Shown: one piece after another, positions 1 to 6,186 of the stretch
How the letters are laid out: every line of letters starts with the position of its first letter
Position numbering within the stretch: position 1 is the stretch's first letter
Source of the DNA: Chloroflexota bacterium
Lineage (GTDB): Bacteria; Chloroflexota; Limnocylindria; P2-11E
Direction of reading: 5' to 3'
NCBI GenBank assembly: GCA_025350745.1
Contig: JANXXG010000085.1
Coordinates: 1 to 8,645 of the forward strand
DNA length: 8,645 nt
Made by a program: the position numbers and the translations under genes
The notes under the pieces: generated by a model
What the model saw: the letters and a program-made list of their open reading frames with translations, nothing else
The model's database searches: none
What the model was told of the DNA's origin: nothing

Positions 1-400
1 TCACCGACGGCAGCTCTTCGTAGTCGATCTCCACGAGCTCCGCGGCCTCCGCAGCCTCGCGGCGTGACTCGGCAACGACGAGCACGACGGGTTCACCGTG
101 GAAACGGACCTTGCCGATGGCGAGGACCGGGTGATCCAGGATCACGTGTCCGTAGTACGGCTTCAGACCGGCCGCGACCAGATCGTCGCCGGTGATCACC
201 CGCAGCACACCCGGCGCGGCGGACGCTGCTGTCCGCTCGATCCCCCGTATCCGAGCGTGCGCGCGGCTGGACCGGACCACGCTGACGTGAGCCATCCCAG
301 GCACGGAGAGGTCGATCGCGTAACGGGCGGCCCCGGTGACCTTCGCGATGCCATCCGTACGCGGCGCCGACGTGCCGACGATGCGATGTCCCACGCTCAT
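1..400 (-). CDS. Molybdopterin-binding large subunit of a xanthine dehydrogenase/CoxL-family hydroxylase (N-terminal part, cut by window edge)
   Basis: This is the first 133 residues of the catalytic large subunit, which would normally be about 750-800 residues. Reading from the ATG at 400, the protein starts MSVGHRIVGTSAPRTDGIAK and continues VTGAARYAIDL. This is the classic opening of the CoxL/XdhA large chain, leading into the a/b 'hammerhead' domain (GVLRVITGDDL, then GKVRFHGEPVVLVVAES, near residues 68-117). The ATG overlaps the stop of the upstream 2Fe-2S subunit gene (ATGA), and GGGGGAG lies 8 bases upstream, so the start is firm. The subunit would carry the Mo-molybdopterin cytosine dinucleotide site and oxidise or hydroxylate the substrate. 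The active-site loop that separates true CO dehydrogenase (AYxCSFR) from other hydroxylases lies outside the window, so the substrate cannot be assigned and no coxL symbol is given. Confidence 0.93.
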   Translation of the reverse strand, partial: MSVGHRIVGTSAPRTDGIAKVTGAARYAIDLSVPGMAHVSVVRSSRAHARIRGIERTAASAAPGVLRVITGDDLVAAGLKPYYGHVILDHPVLAIGKVRFHGEPVVLVVAESRREAAEAAELVEIDYEELPSV

Positions 401-882
401 GGAAGCTTCTCCCCCACGCGCTCCGGGTGGGCCACGTCCAGGACTGCCTCCACGATCGAGCCGTAGCCGGTGCAACGGCAGATGTTGCCTTCCATCCAAT
501 GCCGCACGGTCGCGGCGTCGGGATCGGGCTTCTCGTCGAGCAGGGCCTTCGCCGCCATGATCATCCCGGGGGTGCAGTAGCCGCACTGGAAGGCGAAGCG
601 GTCGATGAAAGCCTGCTGGATCGGATGCAGCTTTGTCCCGTCGGCCAGCCCCTCGATGGTCTGCACGGTGCGGCCCCCGGCCTCGATCGCCAGCGTCGTG
701 CACGAGCTCACCGGACGCCCGTCGAGCAGCACAGTGCAAGCGCCGCAGACCTGGGTGTCGCAGCTGAGCTTCGTCCCGATCAGACCGAGCCCGCGCACAA
801 GCTCGATGAGGAGCACCTGATCCTCGACCTCGATGCGGCGTTGGGTCCCGTTGAGTGTCAAGGCGATCTCGCGGCGGCCCAC
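397..882 (-). CDS. 2Fe-2S small subunit of a xanthine dehydrogenase/CoxS-family molybdenum hydroxylase
   Basis: This 161-residue protein is the electron-transfer subunit carrying two [2Fe-2S] clusters between the Mo site and FAD. All eight cysteine ligands are present. The plant-ferredoxin-type N-terminal cluster uses C41, C46, C49 and C61 (CDTQVCGACTVLLDG). The C-terminal helical-bundle cluster uses C100 and C103 (FQCGYCTPGM) with C135 and C137 (GNICRCTGY). The length is typical for the family (about 155-170). The start is a GTG at 882 whose G is also the last base of the FAD-subunit stop (TAGTG). The stop overlaps the large-subunit ATG by 4 bases, so the three subunits are translationally coupled. 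The family assignment is essentially certain. The enzyme's substrate (CO, purine, nicotinate-like, aromatic or aldehyde) cannot be told from this subunit. Confidence 0.97.
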   Translation of the reverse strand: MGRREIALTLNGTQRRIEVEDQVLLIELVRGLGLIGTKLSCDTQVCGACTVLLDGRPVSSCTTLAIEAGGRTVQTIEGLADGTKLHPIQQAFIDRFAFQCGYCTPGMIMAAKALLDEKPDPDAATVRHWMEGNICRCTGYGSIVEAVLDVAHPERVGEKLP

Positions 883-1739
883 TACGCCGCACCCGCCATG
901 AGTTGGCCGAGCGCGCGCCGCACGAAGACGCCGACGACGTGACGCTTGTACTCCGCGCTGCCGGCCAGATCGTCGCTCGGATCGACTGCGGCGCTCGCCG
1001 CTTCGGCCAGGGCCTCGGCCGTGCGCGGGTCACCTGCTAGAGCGCCCGCAAGCTCGGCTGCGGGCACGGCGCGCGGCACCTCGTCGACACTGCCGATGAC
1101 GATCGCCGGAGGCCCGACGAACTTCCCGTCGCGCACGGTCGCGACAGCGGCGACACCGACGCTCGGGCGCTCGAGGACCTGGAACTTCACATAGGCCATG
1201 CGCACGTCGCGCGCGGGAAGCGGGATCTCGATCGCGACGATGACCTCGTCCGGTGCGATCGCCGTCTGGTACATCCCGGTCAGGAGGTCGCTGACGAGCA
1301 GGTTCCGCGTGCCGGTGGGACCCTCGAGGATCACGCGGGCACCGAGAGCGACGAGCAGCGCAGGCGGGTCCGCGTGCGGCTCGGCGAACGCGAGGTTGCC
1401 GGCGAGGGTGCCGGCCGCCCGTACCCGGACGTTCGCCACGTTCGCCTCGAGGCGGGCGAAAACGGGGAGAACATTCGCGACCGCAGGATCCCGCTCGAGG
1501 TCCCAGTGCGTGACGGTCGCACCGATCCGCACCAGATCCTTCGTGACGGCCAGGGTGCGGAGGGCGGCGATCGGCTTGATGTCGATGAGGTGGGGCCACC
1601 GGGCGACGCCCAACTTCATGGCCAGGAGGAGCTCGGTCCCGCCGGCGTAGACGGCGGCGTCCTCCCCGTAGCGTTGCCGGAGGGCCACGGCTTCGGCCAC
1701 GGAGGTCACCTTATGGACGTCGAATCGGCGTAAGACCAA
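882..1739 (-). CDS. FAD-binding medium subunit of a xanthine dehydrogenase/CoxM-family molybdenum hydroxylase
   Basis: This 285-residue flavoprotein subunit passes electrons from the 2Fe-2S clusters through FAD to the final acceptor. Two FAD-binding motifs are visible: AGGTELL at residues 32-38 and AAGTLAGNLAFAEPHADP at 108-125, corresponding to the family's TxGGNxAxxxPxxD element. The C-terminal half has the CoxM-type domain, with SAEYKRHVVGVFVRRAL near 261-277. The length matches the usual 280-300. The start is an unusual TTG at 1739, chosen because GGAGGG (1753-1748) sits 8 bases upstream and because RRFDVHKVTSVAEAVAL is the expected N-terminus (family form: 'F-Y-x-P-x-S-x-x-E-A'). There is no in-frame ATG nearby. 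The gene order M-S-L is that of cox operons but is also found in many other hydroxylases. The 55-base gap upstream holds a perfect 19-bp dyad, a possible operator. Confidence 0.95.
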   Translation of the reverse strand: MVLRRFDVHKVTSVAEAVALRQRYGEDAAVYAGGTELLLAMKLGVARWPHLIDIKPIAALRTLAVTKDLVRIGATVTHWDLERDPAVANVLPVFARLEANVANVRVRAAGTLAGNLAFAEPHADPPALLVALGARVILEGPTGTRNLLVSDLLTGMYQTAIAPDEVIVAIEIPLPARDVRMAYVKFQVLERPSVGVAAVATVRDGKFVGPPAIVIGSVDEVPRAVPAAELAGALAGDPRTAEALAEAASAAVDPSDDLAGSAEYKRHVVGVFVRRALGQLMAGAA

Positions 1740-1747
1740 GCCTGGAA

Positions 1748-1753
1748 CCCTCC
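1748..1753 (-). promoter_or_regulatory. Ribosome binding site that fixes the TTG start of the FAD subunit
   Basis: GGAGGG on the minus strand lies 8 bases before the TTG at 1739. No ATG or GTG in that frame has comparable spacing, so this Shine-Dalgarno sequence decides the start. Confidence 0.75.
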
Positions 1754-1771
1754 GTCAGCCGCTGCGGGGCC

Positions 1772-1790
1772 ACTGTATCCGATATACAGT
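1772..1790. promoter_or_regulatory. Perfect 7-5-7 inverted repeat, candidate transcription-factor operator
   Basis: ACTGTAT, a 5-base spacer CCGAT, then ATACAGT form a perfect 7-bp dyad. It is conspicuously AT-rich in a GC-rich neighbourhood. It lies between the stop of the SRPBCC gene and the TTG start of the FAD subunit, 33 bases upstream of that start. The symmetry and the TGTAT...ATACA form resemble binding sites of dimeric GntR/FadR-type or similar helix-turn-helix regulators; that family link is inference. No regulator gene lies in the window and no second copy was found by eye. The arms are too short and lack a T-tract, so an intrinsic terminator is unlikely. It could place the M-S-L genes under separate control from the SRPBCC gene. 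Confidence 0.5.
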
Positions 1791-1794
1791 CGCC

Positions 1795-2274
1795 TCAGAT
1801 GTGACCGGAGCCGATCGGATCCCCAGCCCCAAGCTCGCGCCCGAGGTTCGCGAAGAACTCCTCGAGGACCTTGTCCCCCTTTTTCCGGATGGGCCCCGAG
1901 CCGAGCGTCGCGATGCGGCCGGTGATCTCGTAGCGACCGCTGACGGTCAGTCCGGTGCCCGTCTGACGGGGCTCGATGGCCAGATCGATCGTCGCGGAGA
2001 TGCGCGACGCGACCTGGCGGTCCTCGCCTACCGCGGCGACGTGCATCCGCTGACGATCCGGGTCCGCTTCGACGGTCACCTCGAGGTCCGCGCGCATCGC
2101 GAACGGTCCGAGACGGTCCTCGAGCAGTGCCGTGTAGCGGCGCGGCGGATCGACGTCCGTCACATCGCGAACGATGGAGAGCCACGCCGCGACACGGCGC
2201 ACGTCGAGCATCGCGCCCCACACCGTCGCGGGCGTTGACGTCAGCTGGATCGTCTTGGTGAACTCTTGGAACAC
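1795..2274 (-). CDS. SRPBCC family protein (CoxG-like / polyketide cyclase fold)
   Basis: This is a 159-residue protein of the START/SRPBCC superfamily, related to CO dehydrogenase subunit G (CoxG). These small helix-grip folds bind hydrophobic ligands; CoxG-type members associate with Mo hydroxylases and the membrane or quinone side. Visible features are the N-terminal strand FTKTIQLTSTPATVWGAMLD (residues 5-24) followed by VRRVAAWL, the usual 'x-d-x-x-V-W-x-x-l-x-D-x-x-x-x-x-x-W/C-l' opening. Alternating strands follow, ending in TVSGRYEITGRIATLG and a long amphipathic helix (KVLEEFFANLGREL). The GTG at 2274 was chosen because GGAGGAG lies directly upstream. A longer reading to 2346 would add 24 residues unlike the family and overlap the divergent cupin gene. 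No hydrophobic C-terminal anchor of the kind reported for some CoxG proteins is present. It heads the G-M-S-L unit, so it probably serves the Mo enzyme. The exact role is inferred. Confidence 0.88.
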   Translation of the reverse strand: MFQEFTKTIQLTSTPATVWGAMLDVRRVAAWLSIVRDVTDVDPPRRYTALLEDRLGPFAMRADLEVTVEADPDRQRMHVAAVGEDRQVASRISATIDLAIEPRQTGTGLTVSGRYEITGRIATLGSGPIRKKGDKVLEEFFANLGRELGAGDPIGSGHI

Positions 2275-2278
2275 GGTT

Positions 2279-2285
2279 CTCCTCC
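2279..2285 (-). promoter_or_regulatory. Ribosome binding site that fixes the GTG start of the SRPBCC gene
   Basis: GGAGGAG lies 4 bases before the GTG at 2274 (6 bases if measured from the GGAGG core). It rules out the upstream in-frame ATGs, which would run into the cupin gene. Confidence 0.75.
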
Positions 2286-2311
2286 ACGCGCGGGCAGCAT
2301 GAGTAAAACAC

Positions 2312-2318
2312 GAGGTGA
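2312..2318 (+). promoter_or_regulatory. Ribosome binding site of the bicupin gene
   Basis: GAGGTGA, a near-full match to the anti-Shine-Dalgarno complement, ends 3 bases before the ATG at 2322. The GAGG core is 6 bases away. It supports this ATG as the start. Confidence 0.7.
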
Positions 2319-2321
2319 GAG

Positions 2322-3431
2322 ATGAGCGACGCATCGGCAGCGGCACAGGGCAAGGAGCAGCAGCGACCGGCGACCTGGGGTCGCGGTGCGTACGAGCAGT
2401 TCATCGAGACCGAGGGCGTCCCGATCCACACCGGCGTCGCGGTCGATGACCTGCGCACCGCCAAGGTCGCCCCGTGGGCCCGACTCGATGCGAAGGGCGC
2501 CTACATCCGGCTCATGGGTGCCGAGGACACCGACAACGGCTACCTGCTCGAGCTGGACCCCGGGAAGTCGAGCGCTCCGGAGAAGCACCTCTTCGAGGAG
2601 TACTACTTCGCCCTCACCGGGCGCGGCACGTGCGAGGTCTGGACCGAGGGTGAAACGCCGCGCACGTTCGAGTGGCAGGAGGGCAGCCTCTTCTCCGTTC
2701 CGTTGAACACGCTCCATCGCCTGCACAACGGATCGGGCTCGCTGCCCGCCCGCCTGCTCGCGGTCACGACGATGCCGATCATGATGAATCTCGTCCACAA
2801 CACCGAGTTCATCTTCGGCGGCGCGGACTACAACTTCCGCGACCGCTACGACGGGCGCACGGAGTATTTCGACGGCGCGGGCACGCTGTACACCGGCCGG
2901 GTGTGGGAGACGAACTTCGTCGCCGACATCCGCCGCTTCCAGCTGCGCGACTGGCACGAGCGCGGCGCGGGCAGCAAGAACATCCGCTTCGAGTTCGCGA
3001 ACAACACGATGGTGTCGCACGTCTCGGAATTCCCGGTCGGCACGTACAAGAAGGGCCATCGTCACGGGCCCGGCTATCACGTCGTCATGCTCAACGGCAC
3101 CGGGTACTCGCTCATGTGGCCGGATGGCGCGACGGAGATGACCGAGGTCAACTGGAAGGTCGGCTCGCTGTTCGTCCCGCCCGGACTCTGGTGGCACCAG
3201 CACTTCGTGACGGGCAACGAGCCCGCTCGCTACCTCGCGATCCGCTGGGGCGGCAACAAATGGAAGCTCGCGCAGTACCTGGACAACCAGGGCGTCGACA
3301 AGGACGTGAGCCAGGGCGGGAACCAGATCGAGTACGAGGACCAGGACCCGAAGATCCACCGCACGTATCTGGAGCGGTGCGCCGCGAACGGAGTACCGGT
3401 GAAGATGGACGCCTTCAAGGTCCGCGTCTAG
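2322..3431 (+). CDS. Two-domain cupin (bicupin) protein of the type often labelled 'ethanolamine ammonia-lyase-activating protein'
   Basis: This 369-residue soluble protein has two cupin barrels and no signal peptide or membrane segment. Cupin 1 spans about residues 60-155: PEKHLFEEYYFALTGRG gives H89, E93 and G100, and H132/H135 follow in the second motif after SLFSVPLN. Cupin 2 spans about 225-310: KKGHRHGPGYHVVMLNGTG gives H246 and H248, and H292/H294 lie in PPGLWWHQHF. Both metal sites depart from the classic HxHx(3-4)E...H pattern: E87 replaces the first His in domain 1, and Tyr252/His253 stand where Glu is expected in domain 2. Proteins of this appearance are often named ethanolamine ammonia-lyase-activating protein in databases. 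I recall this rather than having checked it, and the name may only reflect proximity to eutA, which is indeed the next gene 73 bases downstream. A dioxygenase, isomerase or sugar/acid-binding role is equally possible. Confidence 0.9.
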   Translation: MSDASAAAQGKEQQRPATWGRGAYEQFIETEGVPIHTGVAVDDLRTAKVAPWARLDAKGAYIRLMGAEDTDNGYLLELDPGKSSAPEKHLFEEYYFALTGRGTCEVWTEGETPRTFEWQEGSLFSVPLNTLHRLHNGSGSLPARLLAVTTMPIMMNLVHNTEFIFGGADYNFRDRYDGRTEYFDGAGTLYTGRVWETNFVADIRRFQLRDWHERGAGSKNIRFEFANNTMVSHVSEFPVGTYKKGHRHGPGYHVVMLNGTGYSLMWPDGATEMTEVNWKVGSLFVPPGLWWHQHFVTGNEPARYLAIRWGGNKWKLAQYLDNQGVDKDVSQGGNQIEYEDQDPKIHRTYLERCAANGVPVKMDAFKVRV

Positions 3432-3485
3432 GCCCGACCTGCACCTGACGCACGCGAAGGCGCACCCACGTCACCGGCATGACGA

Positions 3486-3514
3486 CGGTGGCCACGAAGG
3501 GAACGTGGCCACCG
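3486..3514 (+). promoter_or_regulatory. Hairpin covering the eutA ribosome-binding site and start codon
   Basis: CGGTGGCCAC (3486-3495) and GTGGCCACCG (3505-3514) are perfect 10-base complementary arms around a 9-base loop, GAAGGGAAC. The loop contains the only purine-rich Shine-Dalgarno candidate (GAAGGG). The first three bases of the right arm are the GTG start codon. In mRNA this GC-rich stem would tie up the start codon while exposing the SD in the loop, a layout compatible with translational control. There is no U-tract, so it is not an intrinsic terminator for the cupin gene. Chance formation in GC-rich DNA cannot be excluded. Confidence 0.45.
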
Positions 3515-4917
3515 AGCGTCTGCGCCTCCGCACGGTCGGGATCGACATCGGCACGACGACGTCGCACCTGATCTTCTCGGAGATCGTGCTCGAGCGGCAA
3601 GGCATCCTGCTCTCGAGCGCGTACGGGGTCGTCGAGCGGAACGTCATCCACCGCTCCGAAGTGACGCTCACGCCCTACGCGTCGGGCCACCGCATCGACA
3701 CGGAGGCCCTCTCCGCATTCATCGCGCGCGCCTACCGCGAAGCCGGCTGGCGTCCCGATGAGGTGGACACCGGCGCGGTCATCACGACCGGGGAGGCCGC
3801 GCGGCAGGAGAATGCCGCGGCGATCGTGGCTCTGTTCAGCGGCGAGGCGGGCAAGTTCGTCTGCGCGACGGCCGGCCACCACCTCGAGAGCCTGCTCGCG
3901 GCCCACGGGTCGGGAGCCGTCCGCAGGTCGCGCGATGCGGCCACCCCCTTGGTGCTCAACATCGACATCGGCGGCGGCACGACGAAGCTCGCCGTCTGCC
4001 GCGCGGGCCGGGTCGAGGAGACGGCCGCGCTCGATATCGGTGCCCGGGTGTTCGCCTGGGACGCAAGCGGGACGATCCGCACCGCGACGCGCGCCGGCGC
4101 ACGCGTGGCGTCCGAGGCCGGTGTACGGCTCGCGGCAGGCGAGCGGGCCGATCCGAAGGCGCTCGAGGCTGTCGCGGAGCGCATCGCCGATCTCGCGCTG
4201 CGCGTCGCCGAGGGCCGGCCATTCGACGACTCGACCATCTGGCTCACCGACCCGCTGGCCGCGAAGGGCCCGTTCCCTGCCCTGGTCTTCTCGGGGGGCG
4301 TCGGCGAGTACATCAACGGCTGGCAGGACGACGAGTACGGCGATCTCGGCCGGCGGCTCGGGCGGGCGGTGCTCGAGCGGAGTCCCGCGTTCACGGTCCT
4401 GCGGCCCACCGAATCCATCCGGGCGACCTGCATCGGGGCTTCGCAATACACCGTTCAGGTGAGCGGCGACACGCTGTTCCTCACCGATCCCGCGATCCTC
4501 CCACTGCGCAACCTCGCCGCCATCGCGGTCCATCCGGTCGGCGCCGACGCGGCCGCGATCGCGACCGAGATACGCCGCGGGATCGCGCGTCTCGACCGCG
4601 AGGACGGTGCGTTCGCGCTGGCGGTCCGCTGGACGCACGGCTCGCGGTACACCGAGCTCCGCTCGCTCTGCGACGGCATCGTCGATGGGACCCGAGGGCG
4701 CCTGCTGCCGGGCGGACCGCTGGTGGTCGTCCTCGACGCTGACGTGGCCGGCATCGTGGGCGAGATCCTGCACAGCGAGCTGCGGGTCGGCGCGCCGATC
4801 GTCTGCGTCGATCAGATCGCGCTCTCCGACCTCGACTTCATCGACATCGGCGCGTTGATCCCGGAGCACTCGGTCGTGCCCGTCGTGGTGAAGAGCCTGG
4901 TCTTCGCGGAGCACTAA
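3505..4917 (+). CDS. eutA: EutA, ethanolamine ammonia-lyase reactivating factor (ASKHA-fold ATPase)
   Basis: This 470-residue cytoplasmic protein matches enterobacterial EutA along its whole length (E. coli about 467). EutA uses ATP to exchange inactivated cobalamin in ethanolamine ammonia-lyase (EutBC) for fresh adenosylcobalamin. The actin-like ATPase motifs are clear: phosphate-1 VGIDIGTTTSHLIF (11-24), the TGEAARQENA segment (95-104), phosphate-2 LNIDIGGGTTKLAV (151-164) and the adenosine motif LVFSGGVGEYI (260-270). The family's characteristic ILPLRNLAAIAV (331-342) and C-terminal DFIDIGALIPEHSVVPVVVKSL (444-465) are also present. The GTG start at 3505 aligns with the E. coli N-terminus, but its SD (GAAGGG) is only 3 bases away and the codon lies in a hairpin. 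No eutB or eutC is present; its neighbours are a bicupin upstream and an unrelated convergent unit 3 bases past the stop. The family call is secure. Its target enzyme in this genome is unknown. Confidence 0.96.
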   Translation: MATERLRLRTVGIDIGTTTSHLIFSEIVLERQGILLSSAYGVVERNVIHRSEVTLTPYASGHRIDTEALSAFIARAYREAGWRPDEVDTGAVITTGEAARQENAAAIVALFSGEAGKFVCATAGHHLESLLAAHGSGAVRRSRDAATPLVLNIDIGGGTTKLAVCRAGRVEETAALDIGARVFAWDASGTIRTATRAGARVASEAGVRLAAGERADPKALEAVAERIADLALRVAEGRPFDDSTIWLTDPLAAKGPFPALVFSGGVGEYINGWQDDEYGDLGRRLGRAVLERSPAFTVLRPTESIRATCIGASQYTVQVSGDTLFLTDPAILPLRNLAAIAVHPVGADAAAIATEIRRGIARLDREDGAFALAVRWTHGSRYTELRSLCDGIVDGTRGRLLPGGPLVVVLDADVAGIVGEILHSELRVGAPIVCVDQIALSDLDFIDIGALIPEHSVVPVVVKSLVFAEH

Positions 4918-4920
4918 GCA

Positions 4921-6186
4921 CTAGTCGCGGTAGCTGATGAGCTCCGGAAAGCGCCGAGCGACGATGAGCGTCGCAAGCATGCACAGCACTCCCCCACTGA
5001 CGACCGACAGCTGGACCGAAGCGATCGACGCGACGGCGGTGGCCTCGACATCGCCAAGGCGCGGACCGGCAGTGGCGATGAGCGAGTTGATCGACGACAC
5101 GCGGCCGCGCATTTCGTCGGGGATCGTCGTTTGGACGATGCTCGCGCGCAGCACGGCGGCACCGATGTCCGCGGCGCCGGCGATGGCAAGGAACACGAGG
5201 GCGAGCGTGAACGAGAACGTGGCCAGCCCGAACAAGGTGATGGCGGCGCCCCAGACGAGGAAGAGCGCGGTGACACCAACCCCCTTCCGGCGCATGGCGC
5301 TGAGCCGGCCGCTCAGTACGGATGCGAACAGGGCGCCGACCGCGATCGATGAGACGAGCGCGCCGAGCCCTGCTGGGCCGACGCGGAACACGGTGAGCGC
5401 GAGCGCGGGGAACAGCGCGACCGGGAACCCGAACAGCATCGCGCTGAAATCCATGACCATCGTCGAGAACACCGTCGGAGTGCGCCGCACGTAGCCGATC
5501 CCGGCGCGGATCGCTGGCAGCCCGCGCGCCCCACGCCCCGCCGGCAGCCGGCCCGCCGGGATCGCGAGCGCCGCCAACGCGAGAGATCCGAGAGCGAGTG
5601 CGGCGAGCGTGAATGCGGCTGGCAGGCCGAGCACGGCGATGGTCACGCCACCGAGGGCCGGACCGGCCACCGCGGCGAGCTGACCGCCGAGTTGATCGAG
5701 CGCGACGGCCGAACGGAGTCTCTCGCGCGATACCACCGCGAATAGGGCTGACTTCTGCGCCGGCCTGGCGAACGCCGATGCGGCCGCGAGGAGGAAGCTC
5801 GCGAGGTACACGGTCCAGATCGGCAGGTCCGGCACTACCGCGCTCGCGATGAGCAGCCCGCAGAACACGACCTGTGCCGCTTGAGCACCGGCAAGAAGCC
5901 GGCGGCGATCGAGCGTGTCCGCGTAGGCGCCGCCGGGCAGCGACAGCCCGACGAGCGCCGCGACCTGGACGAGCGACAGGAGACCGACGGCCAGGGTCGA
6001 TCCGGTGGCGACGTAGACCTGGTACGGCATGGCGATCGCGATCACCTGGCGGCCCAGCTCGCTCGCGATGTGGCCGATCCAAAGGATCCGGAAGTCCCGT
6101 TCGGCGGTGAATGCCGAAACATCGACGAGGAATGTGCGCAACGCCCGCCGGCGACCACCCTGCAGCGGGGTCTGGCTCAACTCCAC
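4921..6186 (-). CDS. MFS transporter (EntS/MFS_3-like exporter family)
   Basis: This is a 421-residue integral membrane protein with about 12 hydrophobic segments, from FRILWIGHIASELG (32-45) to GGVLCMLATLIVA (398-410). The MFS signature between helices 2 and 3 is GGAYADTLDRRRLL (85-98). A second landmark, IPDEMRGRVSSINSLI (355-370), is typical of the enterobactin-exporter-like MFS_3 group. Members usually export small molecules or drugs, so either export or uptake of the pathway compound is possible; the direction is inferred. The frame stays open to 6354, but the extra 56 residues are arginine/proline-rich and lie wholly within the upstream gene, so I start at GTG 6186, giving a 10-base overlap with the upstream stop. 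TTG at 6180 is an alternative. No separate ribosome-binding site is convincing, so translation is probably coupled. The stop converges on eutA with 3 bases between. Confidence 0.9.
   Translation of the reverse strand: MELSQTPLQGGRRRALRTFLVDVSAFTAERDFRILWIGHIASELGRQVIAIAMPYQVYVATGSTLAVGLLSLVQVAALVGLSLPGGAYADTLDRRRLLAGAQAAQVVFCGLLIASAVVPDLPIWTVYLASFLLAAASAFARPAQKSALFAVVSRERLRSAVALDQLGGQLAAVAGPALGGVTIAVLGLPAAFTLAALALGSLALAALAIPAGRLPAGRGARGLPAIRAGIGYVRRTPTVFSTMVMDFSAMLFGFPVALFPALALTVFRVGPAGLGALVSSIAVGALFASVLSGRLSAMRRKGVGVTALFLVWGAAITLFGLATFSFTLALVFLAIAGAADIGAAVLRASIVQTTIPDEMRGRVSSINSLIATAGPRLGDVEATAVASIASVQLSVVSGGVLCMLATLIVARRFPELISYRD

Larger units (their letters stand above)
2275..2321. promoter_or_regulatory. 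47-base divergent intergenic region between SRPBCC and bicupin genes
   Basis: This is the only space between the two divergent start codons. It holds the ribosome-binding sites of both genes: GGAGGAG for the minus-strand gene (2285-2279) and GAGGTGA for the plus-strand gene (2312-2318). It also contains a short A-rich patch (GAGTAAAACA, 2301-2310). No convincing -35/-10 pair fits inside it, so at least one promoter must lie within the opposing coding sequence. A shared promoter region and joint regulation are likely but not shown by the sequence. Confidence 0.5.

Noticed and set aside
1..2274. Calling the Mo hydroxylase a CO dehydrogenase (coxG-M-S-L)
   Set aside because: The gene order and CoxG-like neighbour fit, but the diagnostic active-site loop of the large subunit is outside the window and many non-CO hydroxylases share this layout.
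2299..2325. Eight-codon leader-peptide-like frame (MSKTRGER) ending over the cupin start
   Set aside because: It has no good ribosome-binding site of its own and is short enough to be chance. The cupin ATG has its own SD within it.
2241..3359. 372-codon open frame antisense to the bicupin
   Set aside because: Low-complexity Val/Leu/Ala/Arg composition with no recognisable motif. The sense frame shows conserved cupin motifs and a good ribosome-binding site.
3415..4914. 499-codon open frame antisense to the whole of eutA
   Set aside because: The translation is rich in Arg, Asp, Ala and Gly with no domain. Long antisense frames are expected in GC-rich coding DNA, and the sense strand encodes a clear EutA.
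4910..4923. Tandem AGCACTA repeat at the eutA/MFS convergent junction
   Set aside because: Just two 7-base copies, formed by the end of eutA and the 3-base spacer. There is no dyad or T-tract to make a terminator, so it is likely coincidental.
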